64,000 nucleotides of DNA from positions 4,774,001 to 4,838,000 of the forward strand of contig NZ_AP024702.1 in the NCBI RefSeq assembly GCF_037076345.1, in the 5' to 3' direction. A program made the position numbers and the translations under genes. This stretch comes from Haloferula helveola (GTDB taxonomy: Bacteria > Verrucomicrobiota > Verrucomicrobiia > Verrucomicrobiales > Akkermansiaceae). Below are positions 25,627 to 33,950 of the stretch, in pieces (position 1 is the first letter of the stretch; every line of letters begins with the position of its first letter). Under the pieces are notes generated by a model, which saw only the letters and a list, made by a program, of their open reading frames with translations, was not told the origin of the DNA and did no database searches.

Positions 25627-26949
25627 TCAGGCGAGGATGGATTCCAGCACCTTTCCGCCATCGACGATTTCGATCGGGCGGTTGCCGGGAGCCATGAGTT
25701 CCTTGTCGGCGGTGATGCCGATCTGCTTGTAGAGCGTGGTCGCGAGGTCGGCGACGGTGACGCCGTCGGTATCGACTTCGCCGCCGAGCGCGTCCGACGA
25801 ACCGTGGACGTAGCCGCGCTTCACGCCTCCACCCGCAAGCATGACCGAGAACACCCGCGGCCAGTGGTCGCGACCTCCGGTGGGGTTGATCTTGGGGGTG
25901 CGGCCGAACTCGGAGGTCACCACGACCAGCGTTTCGTCGAGCATGCCGCGCTCATCGAGGTCGGTGATCAGTGCGGAGACCGCCTGGTCGACCGGCGGCA
26001 GGTTCTGCTCGATGCCGTTCTTGATGTTGTTGTGGTGGTCCCAGCCGCCTGCCGTGAGCGAAACGAAGCGGGTGCCGGCTTCGATGAGCCGTCGTGCGAG
26101 GAGCATCCTCTGGCCGGCTTGGGTGTTGCCGTAGCGCTCCTTCATCTTGGCGTCCTCGGCCTCAAGATTGAATGCCTCGCGGGCCTTTTCGGACGAGATC
26201 AGCTTGTAGGCGTGCTGGTAGAAGGCGTCCATCGAGTCGAGGGCGTCTGACTTCTCCAACTCGCGGAAGTGGGAGTCGACCGTCTCAAGCAACGACTTGC
26301 GGCGGGCGAAGCGTTCCTCACTGACATCGCCCGGGAGGTTGAGGTCGCGGACCTGGAAGTTCTTCTGGGCCGGATCGGAACCGAGCGCGAACGGGCCGTA
26401 GGCGGAGGACAGGTAGCCGGAGTTGGCGAACTCGTTCGGGACGTTCGGTACACAGACGTAGGGAGGCAGGTTGTTCTTGGATCCCAGTTCGTGGGAAATC
26501 ACCGAGCCGATCGAGGGATACTCCAGCGCCGGGGACGGGCGGTAGCCGGTGAACATGTTGTGGGTGCCACGTTCGTGGGCGGCCTCACCGTGCGACATCG
26601 ACCGGATGACGGTCATCTTGTCGGCCAGTTTCGCGAGTCGCGGGATCTTCTGGCCGAACTGGATTCCCGGCAGGGAAGTATCGATCGCGCCGAACGGACC
26701 GCGGTACTCGGCGGGCGCAAACGGTTTCGGGTCGAAGGACTCCTGATGGGCCATGCCGCCCGGCAGGAAGATGTGAATGATGCCTTTGGCGGGGCCTTCG
26801 ACCGTCTCGTAGAACTTCTGCGCGCCCCGGGCCTGCTGTTTGAGGAATCCCGGGAGCGTCATTCCGAGGCCTCCGAGAAGACCGACGTAGAAGAACTCGC
26901 GGCGGGAGCTGTAGCGTTCGAGGGGATTGCCAGGGCAGCTTGGTTTCAT
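25627..26949 (-). CDS. DUF1501 protein (sulfatase/phosphatase-like fold) with twin-arginine signal
   Basis: The product is 440 residues. The N-terminus has a twin-arginine-type motif SSRREFFYVG followed by a hydrophobic stretch (LLGGLGMTLPGFL), so Tat export is likely. The body carries DUF1501 hallmarks: IHIFLPGGMAHQESFDPK, MSHGEAAHERGTHNMFTGY, LVVVTSEFGRTPKINPTGGRDHW. The family adopts an alkaline-phosphatase-like fold, but its activity is not settled. It usually pairs with a DUF1549/DUF1553 cytochrome protein, which is absent here; its only partner is the PPC-domain gene downstream. The divergent pseudokinase gene starts 133 bases away. Confidence 0.93.
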   Translation of the reverse strand: MKPSCPGNPLERYSSRREFFYVGLLGGLGMTLPGFLKQQARGAQKFYETVEGPAKGIIHIFLPGGMAHQESFDPKPFAPAEYRGPFGAIDTSLPGIQFGQKIPRLAKLADKMTVIRSMSHGEAAHERGTHNMFTGYRPSPALEYPSIGSVISHELGSKNNLPPYVCVPNVPNEFANSGYLSSAYGPFALGSDPAQKNFQVRDLNLPGDVSEERFARRKSLLETVDSHFRELEKSDALDSMDAFYQHAYKLISSEKAREAFNLEAEDAKMKERYGNTQAGQRMLLARRLIEAGTRFVSLTAGGWDHHNNIKNGIEQNLPPVDQAVSALITDLDERGMLDETLVVVTSEFGRTPKINPTGGRDHWPRVFSVMLAGGGVKRGYVHGSSDALGGEVDTDGVTVADLATTLYKQIGITADKELMAPGNRPIEIVDGGKVLESILA

Positions 26950-27048
26950 GAGCGTAAGAATTCGGGCTTCAAGCGGTTACGAGGTCTTTCAGGGTAGCAT
27001 TTCACGTTCCTCAACGAATTTTTGTGGATGGGAAGGCGGATTGCGGGG

Positions 27049-27076
27049 TTGGCTCACGCCACAAGCTGACTAGAAT
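27049..27076 (+). promoter_or_regulatory. Candidate sigma-70-like promoter of the pseudokinase gene
   Basis: TTGGCT at 27049-27054 and TAGAAT at 27071-27076 are separated by 16 bases and lie immediately before the ATG at 27083, so a transcript from here would be leaderless or nearly so. The match is moderate and the consensus in this phylum is not firmly known. Confidence 0.25.
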
Positions 27077-27082
27077 TCCCCC

Positions 27083-29611
27083 ATGGATGCGCCGCACCTC
27101 GACGCCTTCGGCGACCGTGAATTGCTCGACTCGGGCTCGAGCGGCGCGGTTTTCCGTGCGGTGAAATCCGACGGAACGGTGACGGCCGTGAAGCTGCTGG
27201 ACGGCATGGCGATCAACCGGACGCTCCTTGAGAAGGCCTGCGAGCGCCTCGAGCGGGGAGGATGGCCGGAAGGAGTTCTGCCGGTACTCGAAGCCGATTT
27301 TCAGGCGCGGCCGGCGGCGAGAGTGACCGCGTGCCTTGCGGATCCGGCGGACGATGGTCACTGGCGGCCGCGCAGTCTGCAGCACCGGATCAACGCATTC
27401 CCCGGCGAGTCGTCGTGGGAGGTGGTTCTCGGAGTGCTCGAGGCTCTCGCGGCTCTTCACGGCCGGCAGGTAGCCCACGGAAACCTGAAGCCGGGCAATG
27501 TGTTTTTTGATGATGAGGGCCGCGTTACCTTGGTCGACTGGGCCTTGGGAAACATGCCGGGGATTGTGAACCATGATTTTTCCGACGCCTGTCTTTACCA
27601 ACCGCCCGAACAACTGCGGGACCCTGCGGGGTATCTGGAGGAAGAAGGATACCGCTGGGACGTGTATGCCTTTGGAACGCTCGCGTTCCGTCTCCTGACG
27701 GGCGCTTTCCCGCGCTGCGATACGACCTTCCAGCAGGTCGCTCCGGCCGAGGGGGAAATCACTCGCGAAGGGATCGCTGCGGATCTGCCACGGATTGCGA
27801 AGTCGCTCGAAGGGCAGGGCAAGGTCGACTGGCCGGACGCGCCCGCCAACGAACTCGAGCGTCGTTACCGCGAGATCATCGAGCAGTGTCTGGCGCTGGA
27901 TCCGGTCGATCGTCCGGCCAATGCCATGGAGGTCCGCCGCATGATGCGCGAGCAGGAGGTCGCGATCGACGAAGAGCAGAAGCGCGATGCGGTTCTCGAC
28001 CAGCGTCGCCGAGCCCAGCGTGCCGCGTGGCGTTCGACGCTCCTCGCCGGTGGACTCGCCGCGGCCTTGGTGGCGATGATTTTCGTCTGGCAACTGGTCA
28101 AGAGCCAACTCGCGAAGGAGTCGGCCGGTCGGGTGTCGGATGTGGAGTCGTTGGAGGAACAGCTCGCCGTGGCCGAGCGGCAGCGCGATGCGTCCGCCGA
28201 GGCCGAAGAAGAAGCACGCCAGACCTTGCAGTCGGAAAGGACGACCTGGCTGGCCCGGATCGAGGAGTCGCGCTCGATCGGCGACCGGCTCTTTGCATGG
28301 GCGATGGAAAAGGGGCACCGCCAGCTTCCGCCACTCGACGGGCGACAGCTCCGGCTCAGTCGTCTGGAGGACTACTTCATCCGATTCATGGATCGCACCG
28401 CCGATGTCGGAGAGCTCTCCGACGAGCGTGCGCGGGCCCGACTTCAACTTGCTGAAATCTCGCTCGCCAAAGGAGAGCCTGATGAGGCGGCAATGCGCTT
28501 CGAGGAGGCGATGGCTTCAGCCGAGGACCTCGATCCGGAGCCCGGACTCGAGCTGCGGCTGGCGACCGACCGGCTGATCCTCGCGTTGCTTCTGCAGGAT
28601 CGGAACGACCCCAAGGCCGATGGGGCATTCGCCGAGGCGAGAGCTGCCCTCGAAGCGGTGCCCCAGGCCGACGTCGATGCCGACCGGGTGACCTACCTTC
28701 TCGCGACGCTCGACGTTCATGAATCGAGCGAACTCGCCGCATCCGGCGAGGAAGGCCGGGCATTGGAAATGTTGCACCGGGCGACCCAGAGTCTGAACGC
28801 ATTGGCTGACTCGCGGCCGGACGCTGCGATTCTGCGCTCGGAGCTGGTCGCCTGCTATCTGTCTTCGGCGACGATTCTCGATGGCATGGGGGAAATGGGC
28901 GATGCCCGGACGCTGCGGAAAATGGCCTCGGAGAAGTTGCTGGAGCTGATCGAGCAAAAGCCGGGAGATCTCAGCCTCCGACTCGAACTGGCCGGGTGCT
29001 ACGGCTCGATCGCGGAGTCCTCGCTACTGGCCGGTGACGTTTCGAATGCGGAAGCGATGTCCAAGGGAGCGGTGAAGCTGCTGCTCGATATCCTGCCCCA
29101 GCGTCCGGACAGCGCGATCGCGCGATCGCGTCTCGCCGCCCAGCGTGGGCTGATGGCAGGTATTCTCCGTGACCGGGGTGAGAGCGAGGAGGCGATGGAG
29201 CTCTACGACGAAGGTCTGCGGCTTCTCGAAGGTCTGGCAATCGGGGATAACTCGGATCCGGTGGCACGTTACCGGTACGCACTGCTGACTTGGGAACGCG
29301 GGAGGATGCTCGGCTTCTCAGGGAAGCGGGATGCCGAAATCGAGGCGGAGGAGAAGGCGGTGCAGATGCTCGAGAACCTACTGGATACCCCGTACGGAAT
29401 CGCACGCGGGGAGCAGATCCGAAGGTCGCTCGGCTACCTTCTCGGTGACCTCGGTCATGCGGCCCAGTTGGCCGGAAATGGCGATTTGTCCTCCAGCTCC
29501 TTCACCCGGGCGGTGAAGGTCTGGGAGCAACTCAGCCGGGAACGTCCGGCTTCCGACGAGTATGAGGAGGCACTGGCGTGGAACCGTCAGCGTCTCGATG
29601 CCGTTCAATAG
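27083..29611 (+). CDS. Membrane-anchored Ser/Thr pseudokinase with helical-repeat C-terminus
   Basis: The product is 842 residues. Residues about 8-290 form a protein-kinase domain: glycine loop GSSGAVFRAV, ATP-binding Lys37 in VTAVKLLD, catalytic loop HGNLKPGNV (132-140), and VDWALG at Asp152 in place of DFG. The catalytic-base Asp of HRD is Asn134, so catalysis is probably lost or altered, while ATP binding may remain. A transmembrane helix lies near 313-337 (LLAGGLAAALVAMIFVWQLV), followed by a coiled coil (about 345-400) and TPR-like helical repeats to the end. The layout suggests a cytoplasmic sensor tied to an extracytoplasmic repeat region. It is followed after 6 bases by the squalene/phytoene synthase gene. 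Confidence 0.85.
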   Translation: MDAPHLDAFGDRELLDSGSSGAVFRAVKSDGTVTAVKLLDGMAINRTLLEKACERLERGGWPEGVLPVLEADFQARPAARVTACLADPADDGHWRPRSLQHRINAFPGESSWEVVLGVLEALAALHGRQVAHGNLKPGNVFFDDEGRVTLVDWALGNMPGIVNHDFSDACLYQPPEQLRDPAGYLEEEGYRWDVYAFGTLAFRLLTGAFPRCDTTFQQVAPAEGEITREGIAADLPRIAKSLEGQGKVDWPDAPANELERRYREIIEQCLALDPVDRPANAMEVRRMMREQEVAIDEEQKRDAVLDQRRRAQRAAWRSTLLAGGLAAALVAMIFVWQLVKSQLAKESAGRVSDVESLEEQLAVAERQRDASAEAEEEARQTLQSERTTWLARIEESRSIGDRLFAWAMEKGHRQLPPLDGRQLRLSRLEDYFIRFMDRTADVGELSDERARARLQLAEISLAKGEPDEAAMRFEEAMASAEDLDPEPGLELRLATDRLILALLLQDRNDPKADGAFAEARAALEAVPQADVDADRVTYLLATLDVHESSELAASGEEGRALEMLHRATQSLNALADSRPDAAILRSELVACYLSSATILDGMGEMGDARTLRKMASEKLLELIEQKPGDLSLRLELAGCYGSIAESSLLAGDVSNAEAMSKGAVKLLLDILPQRPDSAIARSRLAAQRGLMAGILRDRGESEEAMELYDEGLRLLEGLAIGDNSDPVARYRYALLTWERGRMLGFSGKRDAEIEAEEKAVQMLENLLDTPYGIARGEQIRRSLGYLLGDLGHAAQLAGNGDLSSSSFTRAVKVWEQLSRERPASDEYEEALAWNRQRLDAVQ

Positions 29612-29617
29612 GCGGCG

Positions 29618-30520
29618 ATGAGCAAGGGTGGCGATGTCGGGGTGCTGCGCGATGTTTCGCGCTCGTTCTATCTTTCTCTCCGGGTTCTTCCGGCTCCGAT
29701 GCGCGCACCCGTGTCGGTGGCCTATCTGTTGGCTCGCTCGAGTGATACTCTGGCTGATACCGCGGAGGCTGCGGCGGAGGCGCGGTTGGCGTGGCTTGAT
29801 GGGTTCGTCGCCGAGGTCAAAGGGGAGGGATCCGATTGGCGCTCAGGAATCCGCGGCTTTGTCGAAACCCAGACCCATCCCGGAGAGAAGGCGTTGATGT
29901 CGCGCCTCGACGATGTTTTCGCAGCATACGCGTCGCTTGCTCCGGCGGAGCGGCATCTTGTCCGGGGAGTCTTCGAGATTATCACTTCCGGTCAGCGACT
30001 GGACGTCGAACGATTCGAAGTCGGCTCCGGCAGGCTTACCAAAGAAGCCGAACTCGAAGACTACTGTCACCGGGTCGCGGGTTGTGTCGGGGTATTCTGG
30101 ACGCGGATCGGATTCGAAACCCTCGGCAACCGATTCTCGAAATCGGCCCCGGAAGAGCTTGGGGAAATCGGTGAGCGATTCGGGCGCGGTTTGCAGCTCG
30201 TGAATATCCTTCGCGATCTCCCGAAGGATCTTCGGAATGGCCGATGCTACCTCCCGGTGGAGGATCCGACCGATCGGACGACGGTGCTTGCCGAAGCCGC
30301 CCGCTGGCGCGCCGTCGCTCGTGAGAGGATGCGGGATGGACTGGATTACGCACGGTCGATGGCAGGGCGTCGGCTGACGATGTCGGTGGCACTGCCCGCG
30401 TTGATCGGGGTGAGGACGCTCGATCTGCTGGATGCTGCGGACTGGGAGACGCTCGAGCGTGGGGTCAAAGTCAGCCGGGCGGAAATTCGCAGATGTCTCT
30501 GGAGGGCGGCGTGGATCTGA
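29618..30520 (+). CDS. Squalene/phytoene synthase family protein
   Basis: The product is 300 residues. The first aspartate-rich motif is DTLAD (Asp43...Asp47, within LARSSDTLADT), and the second is NILRDLPKDLRNGRCYLP (196-213, with Asp200 and Asp204). These bind the Mg-diphosphates of two prenyl substrates in head-to-head condensation. The AGCVG segment before the second motif is also conserved. Whether squalene, hydroxysqualene or phytoene is produced cannot be decided from sequence alone. No hpnD/hpnE, phytoene desaturase or hopene cyclase gene is in the window; the toroid gene near 43 kb is not a cyclase by motif. It starts 6 bases after the pseudokinase gene and is probably co-transcribed. 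Confidence 0.92.
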   Translation: MSKGGDVGVLRDVSRSFYLSLRVLPAPMRAPVSVAYLLARSSDTLADTAEAAAEARLAWLDGFVAEVKGEGSDWRSGIRGFVETQTHPGEKALMSRLDDVFAAYASLAPAERHLVRGVFEIITSGQRLDVERFEVGSGRLTKEAELEDYCHRVAGCVGVFWTRIGFETLGNRFSKSAPEELGEIGERFGRGLQLVNILRDLPKDLRNGRCYLPVEDPTDRTTVLAEAARWRAVARERMRDGLDYARSMAGRRLTMSVALPALIGVRTLDLLDAADWETLERGVKVSRAEIRRCLWRAAWI

Positions 30521-30546
30521 GCTCATTTCGAGACGGATCACCACTC

Positions 30547-30566
30547 GACTTTGATTCCTCAAAGTC
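30547..30566. promoter_or_regulatory. Perfect 20-bp dyad upstream of the DtxR/MntR-type gene (candidate autoregulatory operator)
   Basis: GACTTTGA-TTCC-TCAAAGTC is a perfect inverted repeat with 8-base arms and a 4-base centre. It lies 14 bases before the ATG of the DtxR/MntR-type regulator. Size, symmetry and position fit a metalloregulator operator. A hairpin terminator for the upstream synthase gene is an alternative, but no T-run follows on the plus strand. Confidence 0.55.
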
Positions 30567-30580
30567 TAAGGTCTGCGGCG

Positions 30581-31237
30581 ATGCCCAGCAGCACGGTCGA
30601 GAACTATCTCAAGGCGATCTTCGGATTGGCGGACGACGCCGGAGACGACAGCGGTCTGGTGCCGATCGGGGCGATTGCCAAGTCGCTCGGGCTGACGCCG
30701 GGAACCGTCACGACCATGATGAAGCAACTCGAGCGCGACGGCTTCGTCGACTACCTGCCCCGCCGGGGAGTGACGCTGACCGACCCGGGGAGGACGACCG
30801 CGTTGCAGGTTCTCCGGAGGCACCGGTTGATCGAACTGTTCCTCGTCGAGGTCATGCATCTCGATTGGGCGCACGTCCATGAAGAGGCCGAGGTGTTGGA
30901 GCACGCGCTGTCCGACCGGATGGTGGAGCGGATCGATGAAATGCTGGGTCACCCGGAATATGACCCCCACGGCGATCCGATCCCGAGCGCGGATGGCGTG
31001 GTGGGGGAAGACCGGTCGCGATCGCTCGCGGATTGCGAGGCCGGCGACTACCGGCTCGTTCGGGTTGCCCGCGACGAACCGGATTTCCTGAGCTGGCTTC
31101 AGCAGAGCGGACTGCGCCCGGGCGCCGGAATCCGCTTGCGGGGTCGCGACCGGCTCGCCGGGATCGTCGAGATCGAGGTCGATGGCGACGAGGCCAAGGT
31201 CAGCGAGTCGGTGGCCGCCGCCCTGAGGGTCGAGTAG
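30581..31237 (+). CDS. DtxR/MntR-family metal-dependent transcription regulator
   Basis: The product is 218 residues from ATG 30581 (MPSSTVENYLKAIFGL). The winged-helix DNA-binding domain has the family signature VENYLKAI, then GLTPGTVTTMMKQLERDGFVDY (recognition helix). The dimerisation domain carries metal-ligand candidates: LDWAHVHEEAEVLEHALSD and MLGHPEYDPHGDPIP (HPxxDPHG, typical of the family). Residues about 150-215 form an SH3-like FeoA-type domain (AGDYRLVRVARDEPDFL, GIRLRGRDRLAGIVEIEVDGD). The metal (Mn or Fe) cannot be assigned. No transporter target adjoins the gene, but a perfect dyad lies just upstream, pointing to autoregulation. Confidence 0.9.
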   Translation: MPSSTVENYLKAIFGLADDAGDDSGLVPIGAIAKSLGLTPGTVTTMMKQLERDGFVDYLPRRGVTLTDPGRTTALQVLRRHRLIELFLVEVMHLDWAHVHEEAEVLEHALSDRMVERIDEMLGHPEYDPHGDPIPSADGVVGEDRSRSLADCEAGDYRLVRVARDEPDFLSWLQQSGLRPGAGIRLRGRDRLAGIVEIEVDGDEAKVSESVAAALRVE

Positions 31238-31254
31238 CACCCGCCGTCTCCCGT

Positions 31255-31291
31255 ACAAAAGCAGGCGGCCCCCGGAAATCCGGAGGCCGCC
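31255..31291 (-). terminator. Rho-independent terminator of the HU-family gene
   Basis: GGCGGCC at 31264-31270 and GGCCGCC at 31285-31291 form a strong GC stem whose inner part also pairs (CGG...CCG). On the minus strand the stem is followed by TGCTTTTGT. It sits between the convergent DtxR/MntR-type and HU genes and can end the HU transcript; no T-run serves the plus strand. Confidence 0.65.
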
Positions 31292-31323
31292 GATGGTAAG
31301 ATGATGGGTGGACGGATGTCCGA

Positions 31324-31653
31324 TCAGCCAGCCATGTCCTTGAGCTTCTTGAGCGGGCGGACCTTGACCACGGTGGTGGCGGGCTTGGCCTTGAACATGA
31401 CCTCTTCCTTGGTGAAGGGGTTGATGCCCTTGCGTGCCTTCACGGCAGGCTTGCGGACGGTGGTGATCTTCATCAGGCCCGGCAGGACGAATTCGCCGGC
31501 TCCATTCTTCTTGATGTGGCCCTCGATGACACCGGTCAGGCTGTCCAGAACTGCGGACACTTCCTTGCGGCTCAGCTCAGTCTCCGAAGAGATGTGTTCG
31601 AGGATTTGAGTCTTCGAGTAGCGCTCCTTGATGGTTGATGGTTTCTTTGCCAT
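31324..31653 (-). CDS. HU/IHF-family DNA-binding protein
   Basis: The product is 109 residues from ATG 31653 (MAKKPSTIKERYSKTQILEH). A longer in-frame extension upstream overlaps the ABC-F gene and has no relation to the family. The N-terminal helical pair is followed by the beta-arm region with FVLPGLMKITTVRKPAVKARK and GINPFTKEEVMFKAKPATTVVKVRPLKKLKDM, the DNA-bending arm of HU/IHF. It is a nucleoid protein acting as a homo- or heterodimer. A strong terminator follows. The 169 bases upstream, down to the ABC-F stop, contain an AT-rich stretch (about 31700-31735) suitable for a promoter. Confidence 0.92.
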   Translation of the reverse strand: MAKKPSTIKERYSKTQILEHISSETELSRKEVSAVLDSLTGVIEGHIKKNGAGEFVLPGLMKITTVRKPAVKARKGINPFTKEEVMFKAKPATTVVKVRPLKKLKDMAG

Positions 31654-31822
31654 GCCGAGGATTTCGCGGAACCGGTGACGAATGTCAAGACGGTCGAATG
31701 ACTTTAGAAAATAAGGGGTAAAACGAGATTTTTCCGGATCGGCGGCGAGGTGCCGAGATGTCGATTTCGGGAGGCGTCGGGAAGCGTGTCCGAGTCCGTT
31801 TCGGAGGTGCCGTGAGGGTCGT

Positions 31823-33808
31823 CTAGGAGCTGGCTTCGAGTGTCGATCGGACCTTCTCGATTTCGTCCGAGAGCTCGCCCCACCGGGTATAGGCCTTGTC
31901 GAGTTTCTCGGTGATCTGTTGGACCGCATTGGCGGTCTCGCGGAGCTTGTCGGGGTCGGCCGCGACCGACTCCGAAGAGAGGGCTGCGGTCAGTGTCGCC
32001 TGTGCGCCCTCCAACTCCGAGATCTTGCTTTCCAAGGTCTCGAGTTCGGATTCGAGAGGTTTCAGGAGCCGCGAACGCTTTTGCCGGAGCTCGGCTTCGA
32101 GACGCTTCTGCTCCTTGCGGTTGACGCCGCTTGGTGAGGCGGGGGCAGAAGTTTTCGCGGAGGACGGGGCGATGGATCCCTTCGGGGAGTCCTCGGTTTC
32201 CGACGCCGTCTTCTCAAGGTAGTAGGTGATGTTTCCCGTGAACAGGCGCGGTTGCTCGCCGGGGCGGAACTCGAGTGTCTTGGTGACAAGAGGATCGAGG
32301 AAGGACCGGTTGTGGGATACGATGAGCACCGTACCTTCATAATCGAGCAGGGCGTTCTGAAGGACTTCCTGGCTCTGCACGTCGAGGTGGTTGGTCGGCT
32401 CGTCGAGAATCAGGAAGTTCGCCGGCTGCACGAGCATGCGCACGAGTGCCACCCGGGATCGCTCGCCGCCCGAGAGAACACCCACTCGTTTGAAGACATC
32501 GTCGCCGCGGAACAGGAAGCACCCGAGAATATTCCTGCACTGGCCGGCGGCTTCGCGTGTGGCGGTTTCCTCGACCGTTTCCAGGACCGTCTTGTCGGGG
32601 TCGAGTTCGTCGGCGTGGTTCTGCGAGAAGAAGGAAACGGTGACCTTCTGACCGAAGGCGTGGGTGCCCGCGGTCGGAGGTTCCTGCGCCGTGATCAGGC
32701 GGCAGAAGGTCGACTTGCCCGCGCCGTTGGGTCCGACCACCGCGTATTTCTCTCCGCGGTTGATCTCGAAATCGAAGCCGCTGAAGACATCGAGCGCGCC
32801 GTAGGACTTGGTCACCGCTTCGAGTTTCGCGACCGTGTGCCCGGACTGGGGAGGCTGGGGGAAGCGGAAGTTCATGACCGCGTCGTCCTGCTCCGGCGGC
32901 GGAATCAGTTCGACCTTCTCGAGTTGTTTGATGCGCGACTGGACGAGCGACGCCTTGTTGGCGGAGGCGCGGAAGCGATCGATGAAGCGCTTGGTTTCGG
33001 CGATCTCTTTCTGCTGGGCCTCGTAGCGGCGTTTGTGGACTTCCTTCCGGTGGACCGACTCCCTGAGGTAATAAGAGTAGTTTCCGGAATACTCTTCGGC
33101 CCGGCCGTGGTGGAAGGCGATGGTCCGGGTGCACAGGGCGTCGAGGAGCGCGAGATCGTGCGAGATGATGAGAATGGCCCCGGGATAGGAGTGGAGATAC
33201 TGCTCGACCCAGCGTTGGGAATCGATGTCGAGGTGGTTGGTCGGTTCGTCGAGGAGCAGCGCGTCCGGTTCCTGCAGGAACAGCTTGGCCATCGCGATCC
33301 GCATCTGCCAGCCGCCGGAGAACTCGCCGCAGTCGCGCTCGAAGTCCGATCGTTGGAATCCGAGACCTTGGAGCACCGACTCGACCTTCGGCTTCATCCG
33401 TGCCGGGTCGGCGGCCTCGAGCTGGAGTTCCATCTCCCCGATCTCCTCGAGCATCTCCGCATAGGGGGATGAACGCGGATCGAGTTTGGTGAGTTCGGCC
33501 GAGAGTCGGTCCACCTTTCTCTGGAGTTCCAGGGTTTCGCCGAAGGCGGAGAGGGTTTCCTGCCAAAGCGACCGTCCGTGGATGTGGATTCCCTCCTGCG
33601 GGAGGTAGCCGATCCGGAACCGCTTCGGAGTGATGACCCCTCCGCCGCTCGGTTCGATCGTTCCGGCGACGCACTTCATCAGCGTCGACTTTCCGGCGCC
33701 ATTGTGGCCGGCGAATGCGATCCGTTCCTTCGGTTGGACCGCGAAGGAGAGCTCGCTGAAAAGGACGCGTGCGCCGTATTCGACGCGGAGATTCTGGATG
33801 GAGAGCAT
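31823..33808 (-). CDS. ABC-F family ATPase
   Basis: The product is 661 residues from ATG 33808 (MLSIQNLRVEYGARVLF), chosen because the family starts directly with the first ATPase domain. Two complete ABC cassettes are present: Walker A GHNGAGKS and GPNGAGKS, signatures FSGGW and LSGGE, Walker B LLLDEPTNHLD and LILDEPTNHLD. The interdomain linker (YEAQQKEIAETKRFIDRFRAS) is the ABC-F arm that reaches the ribosomal peptidyl-transferase region. The last 110 residues form a charged coiled coil (RKEQKRLEAELRQKR...), as in the Uup/YheS subgroups. There are no membrane segments, so it is not a transporter. The role is translation or ribosome rescue. Confidence 0.93.
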   Translation of the reverse strand: MLSIQNLRVEYGARVLFSELSFAVQPKERIAFAGHNGAGKSTLMKCVAGTIEPSGGGVITPKRFRIGYLPQEGIHIHGRSLWQETLSAFGETLELQRKVDRLSAELTKLDPRSSPYAEMLEEIGEMELQLEAADPARMKPKVESVLQGLGFQRSDFERDCGEFSGGWQMRIAMAKLFLQEPDALLLDEPTNHLDIDSQRWVEQYLHSYPGAILIISHDLALLDALCTRTIAFHHGRAEEYSGNYSYYLRESVHRKEVHKRRYEAQQKEIAETKRFIDRFRASANKASLVQSRIKQLEKVELIPPPEQDDAVMNFRFPQPPQSGHTVAKLEAVTKSYGALDVFSGFDFEINRGEKYAVVGPNGAGKSTFCRLITAQEPPTAGTHAFGQKVTVSFFSQNHADELDPDKTVLETVEETATREAAGQCRNILGCFLFRGDDVFKRVGVLSGGERSRVALVRMLVQPANFLILDEPTNHLDVQSQEVLQNALLDYEGTVLIVSHNRSFLDPLVTKTLEFRPGEQPRLFTGNITYYLEKTASETEDSPKGSIAPSSAKTSAPASPSGVNRKEQKRLEAELRQKRSRLLKPLESELETLESKISELEGAQATLTAALSSESVAADPDKLRETANAVQQITEKLDKAYTRWGELSDEIEKVRSTLEASS

Positions 33809-33950
33809 CGGCGGGCGCGGAGGATGTACCGCTTTGACCGAACGTCCAATGTAGAAGCAGGCGTGCGCGGACGGTTGCCGGATCATCGGGAAAAATCGGA
33901 GAATATGCGTGGAATCCGCCCGTTTCGGTCCGTTGAATCCCGGCGTGAGG

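Noticed and set aside
27011-28447. A 478-residue minus-strand open frame across the pseudokinase gene
   Set aside because: It has no recognisable domain or start context and lies entirely opposite a gene with clear kinase motifs; it is a GC-rich antisense artefact.
31683-31688. TTGACA (minus strand) upstream of the HU-family gene as a -35 element
   Set aside because: The position 17 bases downstream reads GAAATC, a poor -10, and leaves almost no leader before the ATG at 31653; an AT-rich stretch further upstream is more plausible.
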